Of a stretch of DNA of 64,000 nt, positions 41,286-49,989 are shown in pieces (the first letter of the stretch is position 1; each line of letters opens with the position of its first letter). The DNA comes from CAZMCC01 sp964564695 (GTDB taxonomy: Bacteria > Planctomycetota > Phycisphaerae > Phycisphaerales > UBA1924), in NCBI GenBank assembly GCA_964564695.1, contig CAZMCC010000006.1:1-64000 (forward strand), read 5' to 3'. The notes under the pieces are model-generated. The model saw only the letters and a list, made by a program, of their open reading frames with translations, was not told the DNA's origin and ran no database searches. The translations under genes and the position numbers were made by a program.

Positions 41286-43603
41286 TCCCGCACGCCCGCG
41301 GCCTTCAAGGCCTTGAGCAATTCGGGCTCCTCCATAATCGGCACGTTCAGTTCCCGAGCCTTGTCCAGCTTCGAGCCCGCGCTCGCGCCCACGACCACCA
41401 GCCCGGTCTTTGACGACACCGAACCGCTCACCTTGGCCCCAAGGTCCTCGAGCACCCCCTTGAGGACCTCACGCTCGTAGCTCTCGAGCGTCCCGGTAAT
41501 CACGACGGTTTTCCCATTGAACGGCGAGTCGACGGCCGCGGCGTGGGGGGGCGCCTTCCCCGGCGGGCGATAGTCGTGACTCGTCAGGTCCACCCCCGCG
41601 GCCCGAAGTTCCGAGAACGTTTTCTTGGCCGTCGGCGAGTGCAGGTACGCGTGCACGACCGGGGCCGTCAGCACGCCCAGGCCGGTCTCTTCGCCGCCGG
41701 GGCCGTCGCGGTCGATTCCCAGTCGCTCGGCGTCGGCCTTGCTGAGTTTCGCGTTCGGCATGAGGTCGCGGATAGACGCCGCATGCAGGGCAGCCAGATC
41801 CGCGTACCGGCGCGCCAACGCCTTCGCCGTCGAGTCGCCGACGTAACGGATGCCCATGCCCGCGAGCACCTTCCCCAGCCCGCGGCTCTTCGCGGCCTCA
41901 ATCCCCGCGAGCAGGTTCTCCACCTTCTTGTCCCCCATGCGGTCGAGGGCGATGAGGGCGTCCTTGTGCTCGTGGAGATGAAAGACGTCGGCGAAGGTGT
42001 TGAGCGGGATGGTGGGCTTTCCCTTGTCGTCGACGGCCGCCCGCACCTGGTCGACGGTCTTCTCGCCGAGACCTTCGATGTCCATCTGCTTGCGCCCCGC
42101 GAACCAGATGAGCCGCTCGCGGACCTGGGCCGGGCACTCGGGGTTGATGCACCGGCGTGCGGTCTCGAGCGTCGGCTGGTCGACGCCCTCGGGGGGCTCG
42201 ATCTCGACCGGGCCTTCGCACACCGGGCAGCGCTCCGGGGCCTCGATCTTCTGCTTCCCTCGCTTCTTGCCGACGTCCACGCCCGCGACGTACGGGATCA
42301 CCTCGCCGGCCTTCTCGACGTAGATCGTGTCGCCGATGCGGATGTCCGTCCGCGCCGCCGCCCCCCCACTCTCGTCCGTCGGATCCGTCGACGCGTCGCG
42401 CACGCGCCCGTAGTTGTGCAGCGTCGCGTGCTTCACCGTCGTGCCGCCGAGCACCACCGGCTCCATCACCGCCCGCGGCGTGATCTTCCCCGTCTTCCCC
42501 ACCTGCGGCTCGACGCGGATGAGCACCGTCGTCTTCCGCTCCGCCGGGTACTTGTACGCGACGACCCAGCGCGGGCTCTTCGACGTGACACCCAGCTTCG
42601 CCTGCAGGTCGTAGCGGTCGACGCGGACGACCATGCCGTCGATCGCGGACGGGCGCTTGTGGCGTTCGACGCCGAACTTGTCGATGGCCGCGAGCACCTT
42701 GTCGATGTCGCTGGTGACGGCGAGCGGGGCGTTCACCGGCACCCCCAGCTCGCCGATGCGCTCGAGAAACGCCGTGTGCGACTCGGCGAACCTCTCATCG
42801 GACACCTGCCCGCGCCCGTGGGCCGCGAACGCGAGCTTCCGCGACGCGGCCGCGGAAGGGTCGAGCTGCTTGAGCGTCCCCGCGGCCGCGTTCCGCGGGT
42901 TCGCGAGGATCTCTTCCCCCGCTTCCTCGCGCTCCCTGTTGATGCGGACGAATTCGCTCAGCGGGAAGTACACCTCGCCGCGGATCTCGAGCACATCCGG
43001 AATAGTGCCGCCTGCGGCAGCAGGCGGTGAACCTCCGCCCTTCCCCACGCCGCGCCCCAACACCAGCGGCACGCTCCGAATCGTCCGCACCGTGTGCGTG
43101 ACGTTGTCGCCCTTGACCCCGTCGCCGCGCGTCACGGCGTGCACAAGCCGCCCCTTCTCGTACCGCAGGCTCATCGCCACGCCGTCGATCTTGGCATCGG
43201 CAACGAGCACGGGGAGGGGGGGCAGCCCAGACCCCTTGCTCTTCTTGGCGTCTCCCGCGTCAAACAGCCCCCCATCGCTGTCGAGCCCCAACCCGCGCAG
43301 CACCCGCGCGTGCCACTCGCGGAGCATGCCCGGGTCGTACGAGTTGTCGATGCTCAGCATCGGGACGCTGTGCGCCACCGTCTTGAACCCGTCGATCGGC
43401 GCCCCGCCCACCCGCTGCGTCGGCGACGTCTCGTCCGCCAGCTCCGGGTGCGCCTTCTCCAACTCCCCGAGCTCGGCCAACAGCCGGTCATACTCGACGT
43501 CCGCCATCACCGGCTCGGCGTCGGCGTAATACGCCCGATTCGCGCGCTCGAGCACGCGGCGAAGCTCCTCAACACGGGCGGCGGCAGGGACCGGCTTGGG
43601 CAT
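41282..43603 (-). CDS. ligA: NAD-dependent DNA ligase
   Basis: The start is taken at the ATG at 43603 (773 residues). The adenylation domain has the AMP-accepting Lys in AKIDG (K138) with SLRYEKGRLVHAVTRGDG following. The OB region has TPRAVMEPVVLGGTTVKHAT, the zinc finger CPVCEGP and CINPECPA, then helix-hairpin-helix motifs and a C-terminal BRCT domain (NGKTVVITGTLESYEREVLK). It seals nicks in replication and repair. A Gly/Pro/Ala insert (KGGGSPPAAAGG) in the adenylation domain is encoded by a small palindrome at 43008-43027. It overlaps the CYTH gene. Confidence 0.95.
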   Translation of the reverse strand: MPKPVPAAARVEELRRVLERANRAYYADAEPVMADVEYDRLLAELGELEKAHPELADETSPTQRVGGAPIDGFKTVAHSVPMLSIDNSYDPGMLREWHARVLRGLGLDSDGGLFDAGDAKKSKGSGLPPLPVLVADAKIDGVAMSLRYEKGRLVHAVTRGDGVKGDNVTHTVRTIRSVPLVLGRGVGKGGGSPPAAAGGTIPDVLEIRGEVYFPLSEFVRINREREEAGEEILANPRNAAAGTLKQLDPSAAASRKLAFAAHGRGQVSDERFAESHTAFLERIGELGVPVNAPLAVTSDIDKVLAAIDKFGVERHKRPSAIDGMVVRVDRYDLQAKLGVTSKSPRWVVAYKYPAERKTTVLIRVEPQVGKTGKITPRAVMEPVVLGGTTVKHATLHNYGRVRDASTDPTDESGGAAARTDIRIGDTIYVEKAGEVIPYVAGVDVGKKRGKQKIEAPERCPVCEGPVEIEPPEGVDQPTLETARRCINPECPAQVRERLIWFAGRKQMDIEGLGEKTVDQVRAAVDDKGKPTIPLNTFADVFHLHEHKDALIALDRMGDKKVENLLAGIEAAKSRGLGKVLAGMGIRYVGDSTAKALARRYADLAALHAASIRDLMPNAKLSKADAERLGIDRDGPGGEETGLGVLTAPVVHAYLHSPTAKKTFSELRAAGVDLTSHDYRPPGKAPPHAAAVDSPFNGKTVVITGTLESYEREVLKGVLEDLGAKVSGSVSSKTGLVVVGASAGSKLDKARELNVPIMEEPELLKALKAAGVRD

Positions 43604-44199
43604 GGGGCGATGGTACAACGGGGCGAGGGATGCTCAAGTATGGGTGGCATGCTCAAGCCGCCTTGGGCTTGAGCATGGTTGGAGGGCCGCGCGAAACGGC
43701 GGCCGTGAGTCCGCTGACGCCTCCCTCTCCCTTGTCGAGCTTTGGTGGGGGGGCGACAAGGGACAGGGCGGGGTGAGGGCTTGACGGCTCCGTCGTTCTC
43801 GAAGTCTCGGGCGCGGAGAGGCGTCGCCGTGCGGTTTGCGCGCAGGTCGTCAACCGGTCTTTGGAGGCTTGAAGGAGAGGGAGGAGGAGAGCCCTCACCC
43901 CTGCCCCCCCACACGTCTCCCTCCGCAGAGCCGGAGGGAGAGGGGGGAGGCGCAGTGATTGGGGAGGGCGGAGGCCCGTCGCTGACGCTCCGGGTTCGTT
44001 GGGCGGGAGGTGAGGCGAGGCGAAGGATGGCGACGGCGGCGAGGCGGCGCTCGCGGAGGTGGGCTTTCTTGTCGTTGATGAGTGCGACGAGGGTGTCGAA
44101 GGCGGCGCGGATGGCGGCGGCGAGCTGCTCGTGGGGGATGACGAGGTGGGTGAGGGACATGTGTGTCGCGGGGGCGGCGGCGGTGGGTGTGTGTGCCAT
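43507..44199 (-). CDS. Paralogous hypothetical protein A
   Basis: ATG at 44199 gives 230 residues. Residues about 15-65 (PHEQLAAAIRAAFDTLVALI, then NDKKAHLRERRLAAVAIL) match the protein at 51096-51758 closely. The rest is low complexity rich in Pro, Ser and Arg, built on dispersed repeats. Conservation of the helical N-terminal part at protein level shows it is coding. The C-terminal end runs 97 bases into the ligA start and may be fortuitous. Function unknown. Confidence 0.5.
   Translation of the reverse strand: MAHTPTAAAPATHMSLTHLVIPHEQLAAAIRAAFDTLVALINDKKAHLRERRLAAVAILRLASPPAQRTRSVSDGPPPSPITAPPPSPSGSAEGDVWGGRGEGSPPPSPSSLQRPVDDLRANRTATPLRARDFENDGAVKPSPRPVPCRPPTKARQGRGRRQRTHGRRFARPSNHAQAQGGLSMPPILEHPSPRCTIAPCPSRSLPPPVLRSFAACSSARIGRITPTPSR
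43648..43677. repeat. Dispersed hairpin element, copy 1
   Basis: CATGCTCAAGCC (43648-43659) and its exact inverse (43666-43677) flank a 6-base loop. The same arms occur at 50452-50481 with another loop. Flanking GGGTGGC is also shared, in inverted orientation. Confidence 0.85.
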
Positions 44200-44227
44200 G
44201 CGGGGTATTTTCTCAGGCCGTGGGGAA

Positions 44228-44274
44228 TGTGCAAGAGGGAAGTTGGTAAGTACGGAAATCTGCGCGCAAATGCG
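44228..44274. repeat. 47-bp direct repeat upstream of paralogue A
   Basis: Identical to 51786-51832. Each copy begins about 28 bases upstream of the ATG of one of the two paralogous genes, so it is probably a shared promoter or leader. Confidence 0.85.
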
Positions 44275-44316
44275 TACTTGCGCCTTTGTGCGCACAAAGG
44301 CGCAAGTACGCATTTG
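44267..44316. repeat. 50-bp perfect palindrome
   Basis: Each arm is 25 bp with no spacer; the centre is TTTGTGC|GCACAAA at 44285-44298. Pairing resumes after a two-base bulge. It lies between the divergent paralogue A gene and folD and overlaps the 47-bp repeat by eight bases. The paralogous locus at 51.8 kb lacks it. Confidence 0.9.
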
Positions 44317-44519
44317 TGCGCGCAAAGGCGGAGATGCGCGTGATGGGAGCGACTGGTGATGCGTGTCCCCGGGGCGGGTGGGGACCCGGACCTTCGAAGA
44401 TTCAGGTCCGGCGTCGGGGACGCGCGAGTCCGAGTGCCGGGGGACTCACGCACTACCGGCCCAGAGCGGCCGGCAGTGGCACCCTTCCCGCCCGGTCATG
44501 TCCGCCCTACAACTTCCCC

Positions 44520-45395
44520 ATGCCCGCCCGGATCATCGACGGCAAGGCACTCGCCTCCAGCACCCGCGCCCACATCGCGGCCCGGGTCGCTGCGCTCAAG
44601 GCTCGCAACAAGGTTGTGCGCCTGGACGCCGTGCTGTGCGGGGATACCGACAACGCATCACGCCTGTACGCCGTCAACCAGGGCAAGACGTGCGCCGAGG
44701 TGGGGATCGAGTACAAGCTGCACGAGCTGGCGGCGGGCTCCAAGTACGACGACATCGCGGGGCGAGTGCTCGTGCTCAACACCTTCGACGATGTGCACGC
44801 GATCATGCTGCACCTCCCGCTGCCCGAGGGCGTCGACCCCTACACGATCCAGAAGCTCATCGCGCCCGAGAAGGACGTCGAGGGCGTCAACCCGGCGAAC
44901 ATCGGCAACATCGTGTACGGCCGCTCGAGCCTCGCCCCGTGCACCGCCCTCGCGACGGTGAAGATGATCGAGTCGTGCCTCGCGGGGGGGGGCACCGAAT
45001 CGCTGAAGGGCAAGCTCGCCGTCTGCATCGGCGCCGGCGATGTGGTCGGCAAGCCGATCGCGGTCATGCTCATGCGCAAGGAGGCAACGGTCGTCTCGTG
45101 CAACAAGTTCACGCCCGGGATCGTCGAGCTGGCCCGTCAGGCGGACATGCTGATCGCGGCCGCGGGCGTGCCGGAGCTTGTGCGGGCGGAGTGGATCAAG
45201 CCGGGGGCGATCGTGATCGACGTGGGGGTGAACCGCGTGCAGCAGCCCGACGGGAAGATGAAGACCGTCGGCGACGTGGCCTTCGAGGAGTGCTCGCGGC
45301 TCGCGTCGTGGATCAGCCCCGTTCCGGGTGGCGTGGGGCCGATGACGGTGGCGATGCTCCTGCTGAACGTCGTGGAAGCGGCCGAACGCGGGTGA
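44520..45395 (+). CDS. folD: FolD-like methylenetetrahydrofolate dehydrogenase, altered cyclohydrolase site
   Basis: ATG at 44520 gives 291 residues, the usual FolD length. The dehydrogenase fold is clear: AVCIGAGDVVGKPIAVMLMR for NADP and SPVPGGVGPMTVAMLLLNVV at the end. Y50 and K56 of the folate site are kept. Three residues used for the cyclohydrolase step in E. coli FolD differ: Lys54 is Gln, Gln98 is His and Asp121 is Glu. The enzyme may keep the dehydrogenase activity only; that is inferred. An upstream in-frame ATG at 44498 is possible. No ribosome-binding site is evident. Confidence 0.82.
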   Translation: MPARIIDGKALASSTRAHIAARVAALKARNKVVRLDAVLCGDTDNASRLYAVNQGKTCAEVGIEYKLHELAAGSKYDDIAGRVLVLNTFDDVHAIMLHLPLPEGVDPYTIQKLIAPEKDVEGVNPANIGNIVYGRSSLAPCTALATVKMIESCLAGGGTESLKGKLAVCIGAGDVVGKPIAVMLMRKEATVVSCNKFTPGIVELARQADMLIAAAGVPELVRAEWIKPGAIVIDVGVNRVQQPDGKMKTVGDVAFEECSRLASWISPVPGGVGPMTVAMLLLNVVEAAERG

Positions 45396-45478
45396 AAGTG
45401 ACGGGCTCGGGGGCGGGGGGGCGCCATCACCGGGGGTTCTTCCCCATAACTACAGGCAATCTCGGTGGTTGGGATGCG

Positions 45479-45509
45479 TTGACCCTCTCATCCGCGCGAC
45501 CTTCAATTA
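45479..45509 (+). promoter_or_regulatory. Candidate tatA promoter
   Basis: TTGACC at 45479-45484, 19 bases, CAATTA at 45504-45509, 50 bases before the tatA ATG. The fit to the -10 consensus is weak. Confidence 0.35.
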
Positions 45510-45558
45510 GGCAACCCGAGCGCGGGGCTTGGAAAGGCCGCCGCGACTGGAACCAGAC

Positions 45559-45849
45559 ATGCACACGCTCGCGTTTATTCAGAACATCGGCATGACGGAG
45601 TGGATCATCATCGGGATGATCGCTTTGCTGCTTTTCGGGCGTCGTCTCCCCGAGGTCGGGCGCAGCCTCGGCAAGGGAATCGTCGAGTTCAAGCGCGGGC
45701 TCAAGGACATCGACACCGACCTCGACACCGCGACCAACCGCCCCACCCCGGCCGCGACCACGGGCCACACGACGACGCTCCCGCCCGCGTCCGTCACGGC
45801 CCCCCCGCCCCAGGCCGAGCAGCGCGTCAGCCGCAGCGACAACCCATAA
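45559..45849 (+). CDS. tatA: Twin-arginine translocase subunit TatA
   Basis: ATG at 45559 gives 96 residues. A short membrane helix (EWIIIGMIALLLFG) is followed by the FGRRLPEVGRSLGKGIVEFK amphipathic helix and a disordered Pro/Thr tail, the TatA layout. TatA oligomers form the pore for folded proteins carrying RR signals. No tatB or tatC lies beside it. The TAA stop is the first three bases of a dispersed repeat. Confidence 0.9.
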   Translation: MHTLAFIQNIGMTEWIIIGMIALLLFGRRLPEVGRSLGKGIVEFKRGLKDIDTDLDTATNRPTPAATTGHTTTLPPASVTAPPPQAEQRVSRSDNP

Positions 45850-45869
45850 GAGCCGCGAGCGCAAGCGAG
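45847..45869 (+). repeat. TAAGAGCCGCGAGCG element, copy 1
   Basis: This 23-bp element starts with the tatA stop codon. An exact inverted copy is at 53244-53266, where it supplies the stop codon of the GNAT gene. Diverged copies are at 51023 and near 55702-55724. Confidence 0.8.
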
Positions 45870-45913
45870 CGGTGAATCACAACGCGTCGGGCGCGATCCG
45901 GTAGCATGTCTCC

Positions 45914-48154
45914 ATGCTCCCCTTCCTTGCCGCCGCGCTGATCCTGTCCGCCCAGGACTCTCCCAGGCCCTCCCCCCCCAACGAGCCCCTCCCCGACCTG
46001 GTCGTCACCCGCGACGACACGGCCATCGACCGCTCGTGCCGCGTCGTGATCGCGCCGGGGACGGTCATCGCCGACTCGAACAACGACGGCGTGCTCCACA
46101 TCACGGGGACGAACGTGACGATCGAGTTCGCCGAGGGCTCGGTGCTCCGCGGCTCGCCGATGGCGGCCGCGCCGGACAGCTACAACGGCACGGGGATCCG
46201 CATCACCGGCGTCGACGGCGTGACGCTCCGCGGCGCCCGCGTCAGCGGGTTCAAGGTCGGCATCCGCGCGACCAAGGCCGACGAGCTCACCATCGAGCTC
46301 GCGGACATCGCCGACAACTTCCGCCGGCACCTGCGCTCGACGCCGGATGCCGAGGACCAGAGCGACTGGCTCTGGCCGCACGCCAACGACAAGGACGAGT
46401 GGGCGACGAACTACGGCTGCGCGATCAAGGTGGAGGATTCGTACAGCGTGGCGGTGCGCAACTGCCGCGTGCGGGACACGCAGAACGGGCTGATTCTCGA
46501 CCGCGTGAGCCGCTCGAGCGTGTACGACAACGACTTTTCCTATCTGTCTGGCTGGGGCGTCGCGATGTGGCGCTCGACGAGGAACACGGTCACGCGCAAC
46601 GCGCTGGACTTCTGCATCCGCGGCTACTCCCACGGCAATTACAACCGCGGGCAGGACTCGGCCGGCCTGCTCATGTTCGAGCAGTGCTCGGACAACCTCA
46701 TCGCCGAGAACTCCATCACGCACGGGGGCGACGGCATCTTCGGATTCGCGGGCAAGGAGGCCCTGGGCGAGGGCGGCGACGACCCGAAGATTCCGGCCGC
46801 ACCCCCGGGGTTCAACCACGGGCGTACCGGCTGCAACGACAACACGATCATCGGCAACGACCTGTCGTACGCCGCGGCCCACGGGCTGGAGATGACGTTC
46901 TCGTTCGGCAACCTCGTCGTCAACAACCGGCTCGTCGGCAACGCGATCTGCGGCGTGTGGGGCGGCTATTCGCAGGAATCCACGATCGCGCATAACACGA
47001 TCGAGGACAACGGCCTGCCCGGCACGCGCGAGGGCGGCGGGATCAATATCGAGCACGGGTTCGCGAACCAGATCTCGTTCAACACGTTCGCCCGCAACAC
47101 GGTGGCGATCGCGCTGTGGTCCGACGAGGACGCGGGGATCCGGGCGCTGCCGTGGGCCAAGGCGAACTACAAGGGCTCGCGCTCGAACGAGATCAGCGAC
47201 AACCGGTTCGACGCCGACGGGCTGGCGCTGCGGCTGAGCAAGACCGGCGGCACGACATGGCTGAGGAACACCGTGGCGAATATCGAGAAGCCCGTCGAGC
47301 AGGACGCCGAGTCGACGCTCGACGAGCGCGGCGGCCAGCCGATGTCCATCCCCCCCGCCGACGCCCGCGGCGTGCAGGGCGAACGGCGCCCCGTGGGCGC
47401 TCGGGCCGCGCTCGCGGGGCGCGAGCACATGGTGATGGGCGAATGGGGGCCGTGGGACCACGAGCGGCCGATGGTGCGGGTCGGCTCGCGCGGCGGGAGC
47501 TTTGTCAGCTACGAGGTCTACGGCGCGAAGGGGCCGGTGACGACGGACATGTACGGCGAGGGAGTCTCGATCGAGGCGCCGCCGCCGGACGCCGGGGCCG
47601 GGGCGCCGTGGCGCGTGACGTTCACGCATCCGTCGATGGGCGTGATGTCGGTGAACGCGAAGGTCACGGCGCCGGGGATGGCCGATCCGTTCCGTGTGAG
47701 CACGACGTTGATCTCGACGCTGTGGTCGGCGACGTTCTTCGCGACCGACAAGGACCCGCGTGAGGATCTCGCGGCGTACCGCTCGGCCGCGGCGGGGCCC
47801 GGAGCGTCCCGCACGGAACTGAACGTGCTCGACCTGGCGTATGGGCACGGCGGGCCGACGAACGCGCTGAAGCTCGACAACGCGGGGGCGCTGAAGGCGG
47901 ATCACTTCGGCATGATCGCCACGACCACGATCCCGCTCACCAAGGGGCGGTGGCGGATCACGACGCTCTCGGACGACGGCGTGCGGGTGCTGGCCGACGG
48001 GAAGCCGGTCATCGAGAATTGGACCTGGCACGCCCCGACCACGGACAACGGCATCCTGACGCTCGACGCGGACCGCGAGGTGGCGTTTACGGTGGAGCAC
48101 TTTGAGTTGGACGGGTACAGCGTGCTGAAGTTTGACATCGAGCGGGCGGACTGA
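45914..48154 (+). CDS. Secreted parallel beta-helix protein with C-terminal PA14-like domain
   Basis: The 746-residue protein has a short signal peptide (MLPFLAAALILSAQD). Right-handed beta-helix rungs follow from about 40 to 460, e.g. NGLILDRVSRSSVYDNDFSY and DNTIIGNDLSYAAAHGLEMT. The last 120 residues, with HFGMIATTTIPLTKGRWRIT and DDGVRVLADGKPVIENW, match a PA14-like domain. Related proteins bind or cleave polysaccharides at the surface. Catalytic residues were not identified. Confidence 0.75.
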   Translation: MLPFLAAALILSAQDSPRPSPPNEPLPDLVVTRDDTAIDRSCRVVIAPGTVIADSNNDGVLHITGTNVTIEFAEGSVLRGSPMAAAPDSYNGTGIRITGVDGVTLRGARVSGFKVGIRATKADELTIELADIADNFRRHLRSTPDAEDQSDWLWPHANDKDEWATNYGCAIKVEDSYSVAVRNCRVRDTQNGLILDRVSRSSVYDNDFSYLSGWGVAMWRSTRNTVTRNALDFCIRGYSHGNYNRGQDSAGLLMFEQCSDNLIAENSITHGGDGIFGFAGKEALGEGGDDPKIPAAPPGFNHGRTGCNDNTIIGNDLSYAAAHGLEMTFSFGNLVVNNRLVGNAICGVWGGYSQESTIAHNTIEDNGLPGTREGGGINIEHGFANQISFNTFARNTVAIALWSDEDAGIRALPWAKANYKGSRSNEISDNRFDADGLALRLSKTGGTTWLRNTVANIEKPVEQDAESTLDERGGQPMSIPPADARGVQGERRPVGARAALAGREHMVMGEWGPWDHERPMVRVGSRGGSFVSYEVYGAKGPVTTDMYGEGVSIEAPPPDAGAGAPWRVTFTHPSMGVMSVNAKVTAPGMADPFRVSTTLISTLWSATFFATDKDPREDLAAYRSAAAGPGASRTELNVLDLAYGHGGPTNALKLDNAGALKADHFGMIATTTIPLTKGRWRITTLSDDGVRVLADGKPVIENWTWHAPTTDNGILTLDADREVAFTVEHFELDGYSVLKFDIERAD

Positions 48155-48249
48155 GGCCGGGTCAGCGGGTGAGGCGGCCTGAATCGGCCCGTTTTCCGGC
48201 GGGGCGGGGGCTCCACTTTTTGCGACTTCCCGCATAGACTTGGCCCGAC

Positions 48250-48324
48250 GCCGAGGTAGCTCAGCTGGTTTAGAGCGCTGGATTCATAACCCGCAGGTCG
48301 GCGGTTCGAGTCCGCCCCTCGGCA
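48250..48324 (+). tRNA. tRNA-Met (CAT)
   Basis: The 75-nt gene begins GCCGAGG and ends CCTCGGC plus A. The anticodon loop contains CAT, and GGTTCGAGTCC forms the T loop. CCA is not encoded. It is read as elongator tRNA-Met; a lysidine-modified tRNA-Ile2 cannot be excluded. A decayed island lies directly downstream. Confidence 0.9.
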
Positions 48325-48439
48325 TTTTCGCACCCGACCGCACGACGACGCATCCCGTCGTCTAACCCTTTCAAATGCAACGACTTGGACCGCCCGGGTG
48401 ATCCATCCCGGGAATGGGTCGGCTGCGCCTCGCCGCGCC

Positions 48440-48944
48440 CGTCGGCACGCTCCCGTGCAACGAGTGCGGGCCTAGGTGCGGGGGGTGCTCCGATGCGGCT
48501 GCGGCTTTGCCGTCCGTTCCCGTGGCCTTCTGGCGCTGCTCCGCCGGGCCAAGCGCGTGGGGTGCGGGCAAGTGTCGAGCGTGGCCGACAGGTCGTGCAT
48601 CCGGGTGTGGGCGTACAGACCGATCGTCAGGGCCGGGGTCGAGTGACGGGCCAGCTCCTGCGCGACCTTACGGACGCCCCTGACTCGACCACCTGCGAGA
48701 TGAACGTGTGCCGGAGGCCGTGGAAGTCGACCACGCGGCCGGAGGCGTCGACGGGCGCCAGGAAAGTCGGACGCCTCGCCAGCCCGGCTCGCCACCATGC
48801 TCGATGAAGAGCGCAGCGGCGACGCCTTGCTGGTAATCGACGGCGGGGGAGCGCCTTACGCCCGCTGGCAGAGAAGCGGCTGCGAAACTTGCTGCGGTTG
48901 CGCTGAATGCCGCGCTGCCTTGGGCGGTTGTCGTCACCACACAA
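48440..48944 (-). pseudogene. Tyrosine integrase remnant, frameshifted
   Basis: Two minus-strand frames carry halves of one integrase C-terminal domain. The first has FLAPVDASGRVVDFHGLRHT then FISQVVESGASV; the second continues KVAQELARHSTPALTIGLYA then HTRMHDL, with HGLRHT and the Tyr region intact. The break is a small deletion near 48672. The N-terminal part is lost or scrambled. It lies beside tRNA-Met and is probably what is left of an integrated element. Confidence 0.75.
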
Positions 48945-48988
48945 CGAGATGGTTCCGGGTCATTGATACAAGAGTTGGGCAGCGACTC

Positions 48989-49040
48989 GGGGGGAGCGAA
49001 CGGATTCGACCGTGGAGGTGGAACGTCCGTCTGAAATCGC
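48989..49040 (+). ncRNA. tmRNA-like 5' end fragment
   Basis: The segment GGGGGGAGCGAACGGATTCG and the next bases ACCGTGG resemble the conserved 5' end of ssrA (GGGG, then GGATTCGAC). No matching 3' half with a T arm and acceptor partner was found downstream, where a protein-like frame starts at once. It is either a truncated ssrA copy or a chance likeness. Confidence 0.3.
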
Positions 49041-49470
49041 GATAAGCGACGTCGTTCCGGTGTTGGGAATCAACGTTCCAGCTCAACCATCTCGCTCGCT
49101 CCTGAGGGCACTCGCCAATCTGAAAACCATTGATGGGGTAGCACGAGCAACAAGAGCGAAGAGTATCAGCACGTTTCCCGATGTTGTGGAGCACGTCTGG
49201 GACAGCTACGTCGGCGACACGGACTCGCGTGCCCGGGCCGAGGTTCTGAAACGTCTGGGGAGGGAAGAGGCTGCGCTGATCGTCGGCGGCGTGCCCAGCT
49301 CAACATTGCCCGGCCCGGATGAGCAGAGCGTTGTATCCGCGCTGATCGAACGTGACGTGCTCAGCCTCCGGAAGGAGCGGTTATTCTTTCGCCATGATCT
49401 GATTGGTGATTGGGCGCGACTTCTTACTCTAATCGAGGCCGGCGAGAGCCCTCCCGGCTCTTATCCTGTC
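49041..49470 (+). pseudogene. Fragment of a large NTPase-type protein
   Basis: The frame is protein-like from EIAISDVVPVLGINVPAQPS to LFFRHDLIGDWARLLTLIEA. The last part resembles the FRHDLLRDW segment found after the ATPase core in STAND-type NTPases. It lacks a P-loop and any proper start, and runs in frame into the unrelated GyrI-like gene. Base composition is less GC-rich than its neighbours. It is probably debris of the same mobile element as the integrase remnant. Confidence 0.45.
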
Positions 49471-49473
49471 CTC

Positions 49474-49941
49474 ATGCCCGCCGAGTTCCCCACCACTCCC
49501 GTATCGGTCACCCTGCTCGGCCTCTGTGTGCCGCACGATCCACTCAAGACCTACGCCCAGGAATTCCTCGCACTCCTCGCCCGCGTCTGGCCCATCCTCA
49601 AGGCCAACAGCATCCCCAACCCCGGCATCAACTGGGCCGTCTACGACGCCGGCGGCGGCGTATTCGCCGGCGTCGAAACCCGCGAGCCCGATGCGCACAA
49701 CCCCTCCACCCCGGCCGACCCCGCCGCCCTCGGCCTCGAACTCAAGCCCATCCATCTCACCCACTACGCCCAGTGCCTCCACGTCGGCCCCTACCGCGAC
49801 ATCCCCACCACCGGCGCCGAACTCAACCGCGCCATCATCACCCAGGGCCACCGCCCCGCCTGGCCGCTCATCGAGATCTACGGCCACTACACCCCCGACG
49901 AAACCAAACTCGAAACCCTGATCCTCCGCGCGATCACCTGA
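49474..49941 (+). CDS. GyrI-like effector-binding domain protein
   Basis: ATG at 49474 gives 155 residues with the GyrI/AraC effector-binding pattern: GLCVPHDPLKTYAQEFLALL, WAVYDAGGGVFAGVETREPD, KPIHLTHYAQCLHVGPYRDI and WPLIEIYGHYTPDETKLETL. Single-domain members bind small hydrophobic ligands, and some inhibit gyrase or act on toxins. The open frame upstream is the fragment described at 49041 and is not part of it. Confidence 0.75.
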   Translation: MPAEFPTTPVSVTLLGLCVPHDPLKTYAQEFLALLARVWPILKANSIPNPGINWAVYDAGGGVFAGVETREPDAHNPSTPADPAALGLELKPIHLTHYAQCLHVGPYRDIPTTGAELNRAIITQGHRPAWPLIEIYGHYTPDETKLETLILRAIT

Positions 49942-49989
49942 CCGCCCACCCCCCACTCCCCCACCCCTCATCCCCCGCGAGGCGCCCCC

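Noticed and set aside
45827..48235. Minus-strand frame opposite the beta-helix gene
   Set aside because: Arg/Val-rich shadow; the plus strand has a signal peptide and helix rungs.
49012..49941. One 309-residue gene including the GyrI-like domain
   Set aside because: The two halves are unrelated, and the first looks like a fragment joined in frame by chance.
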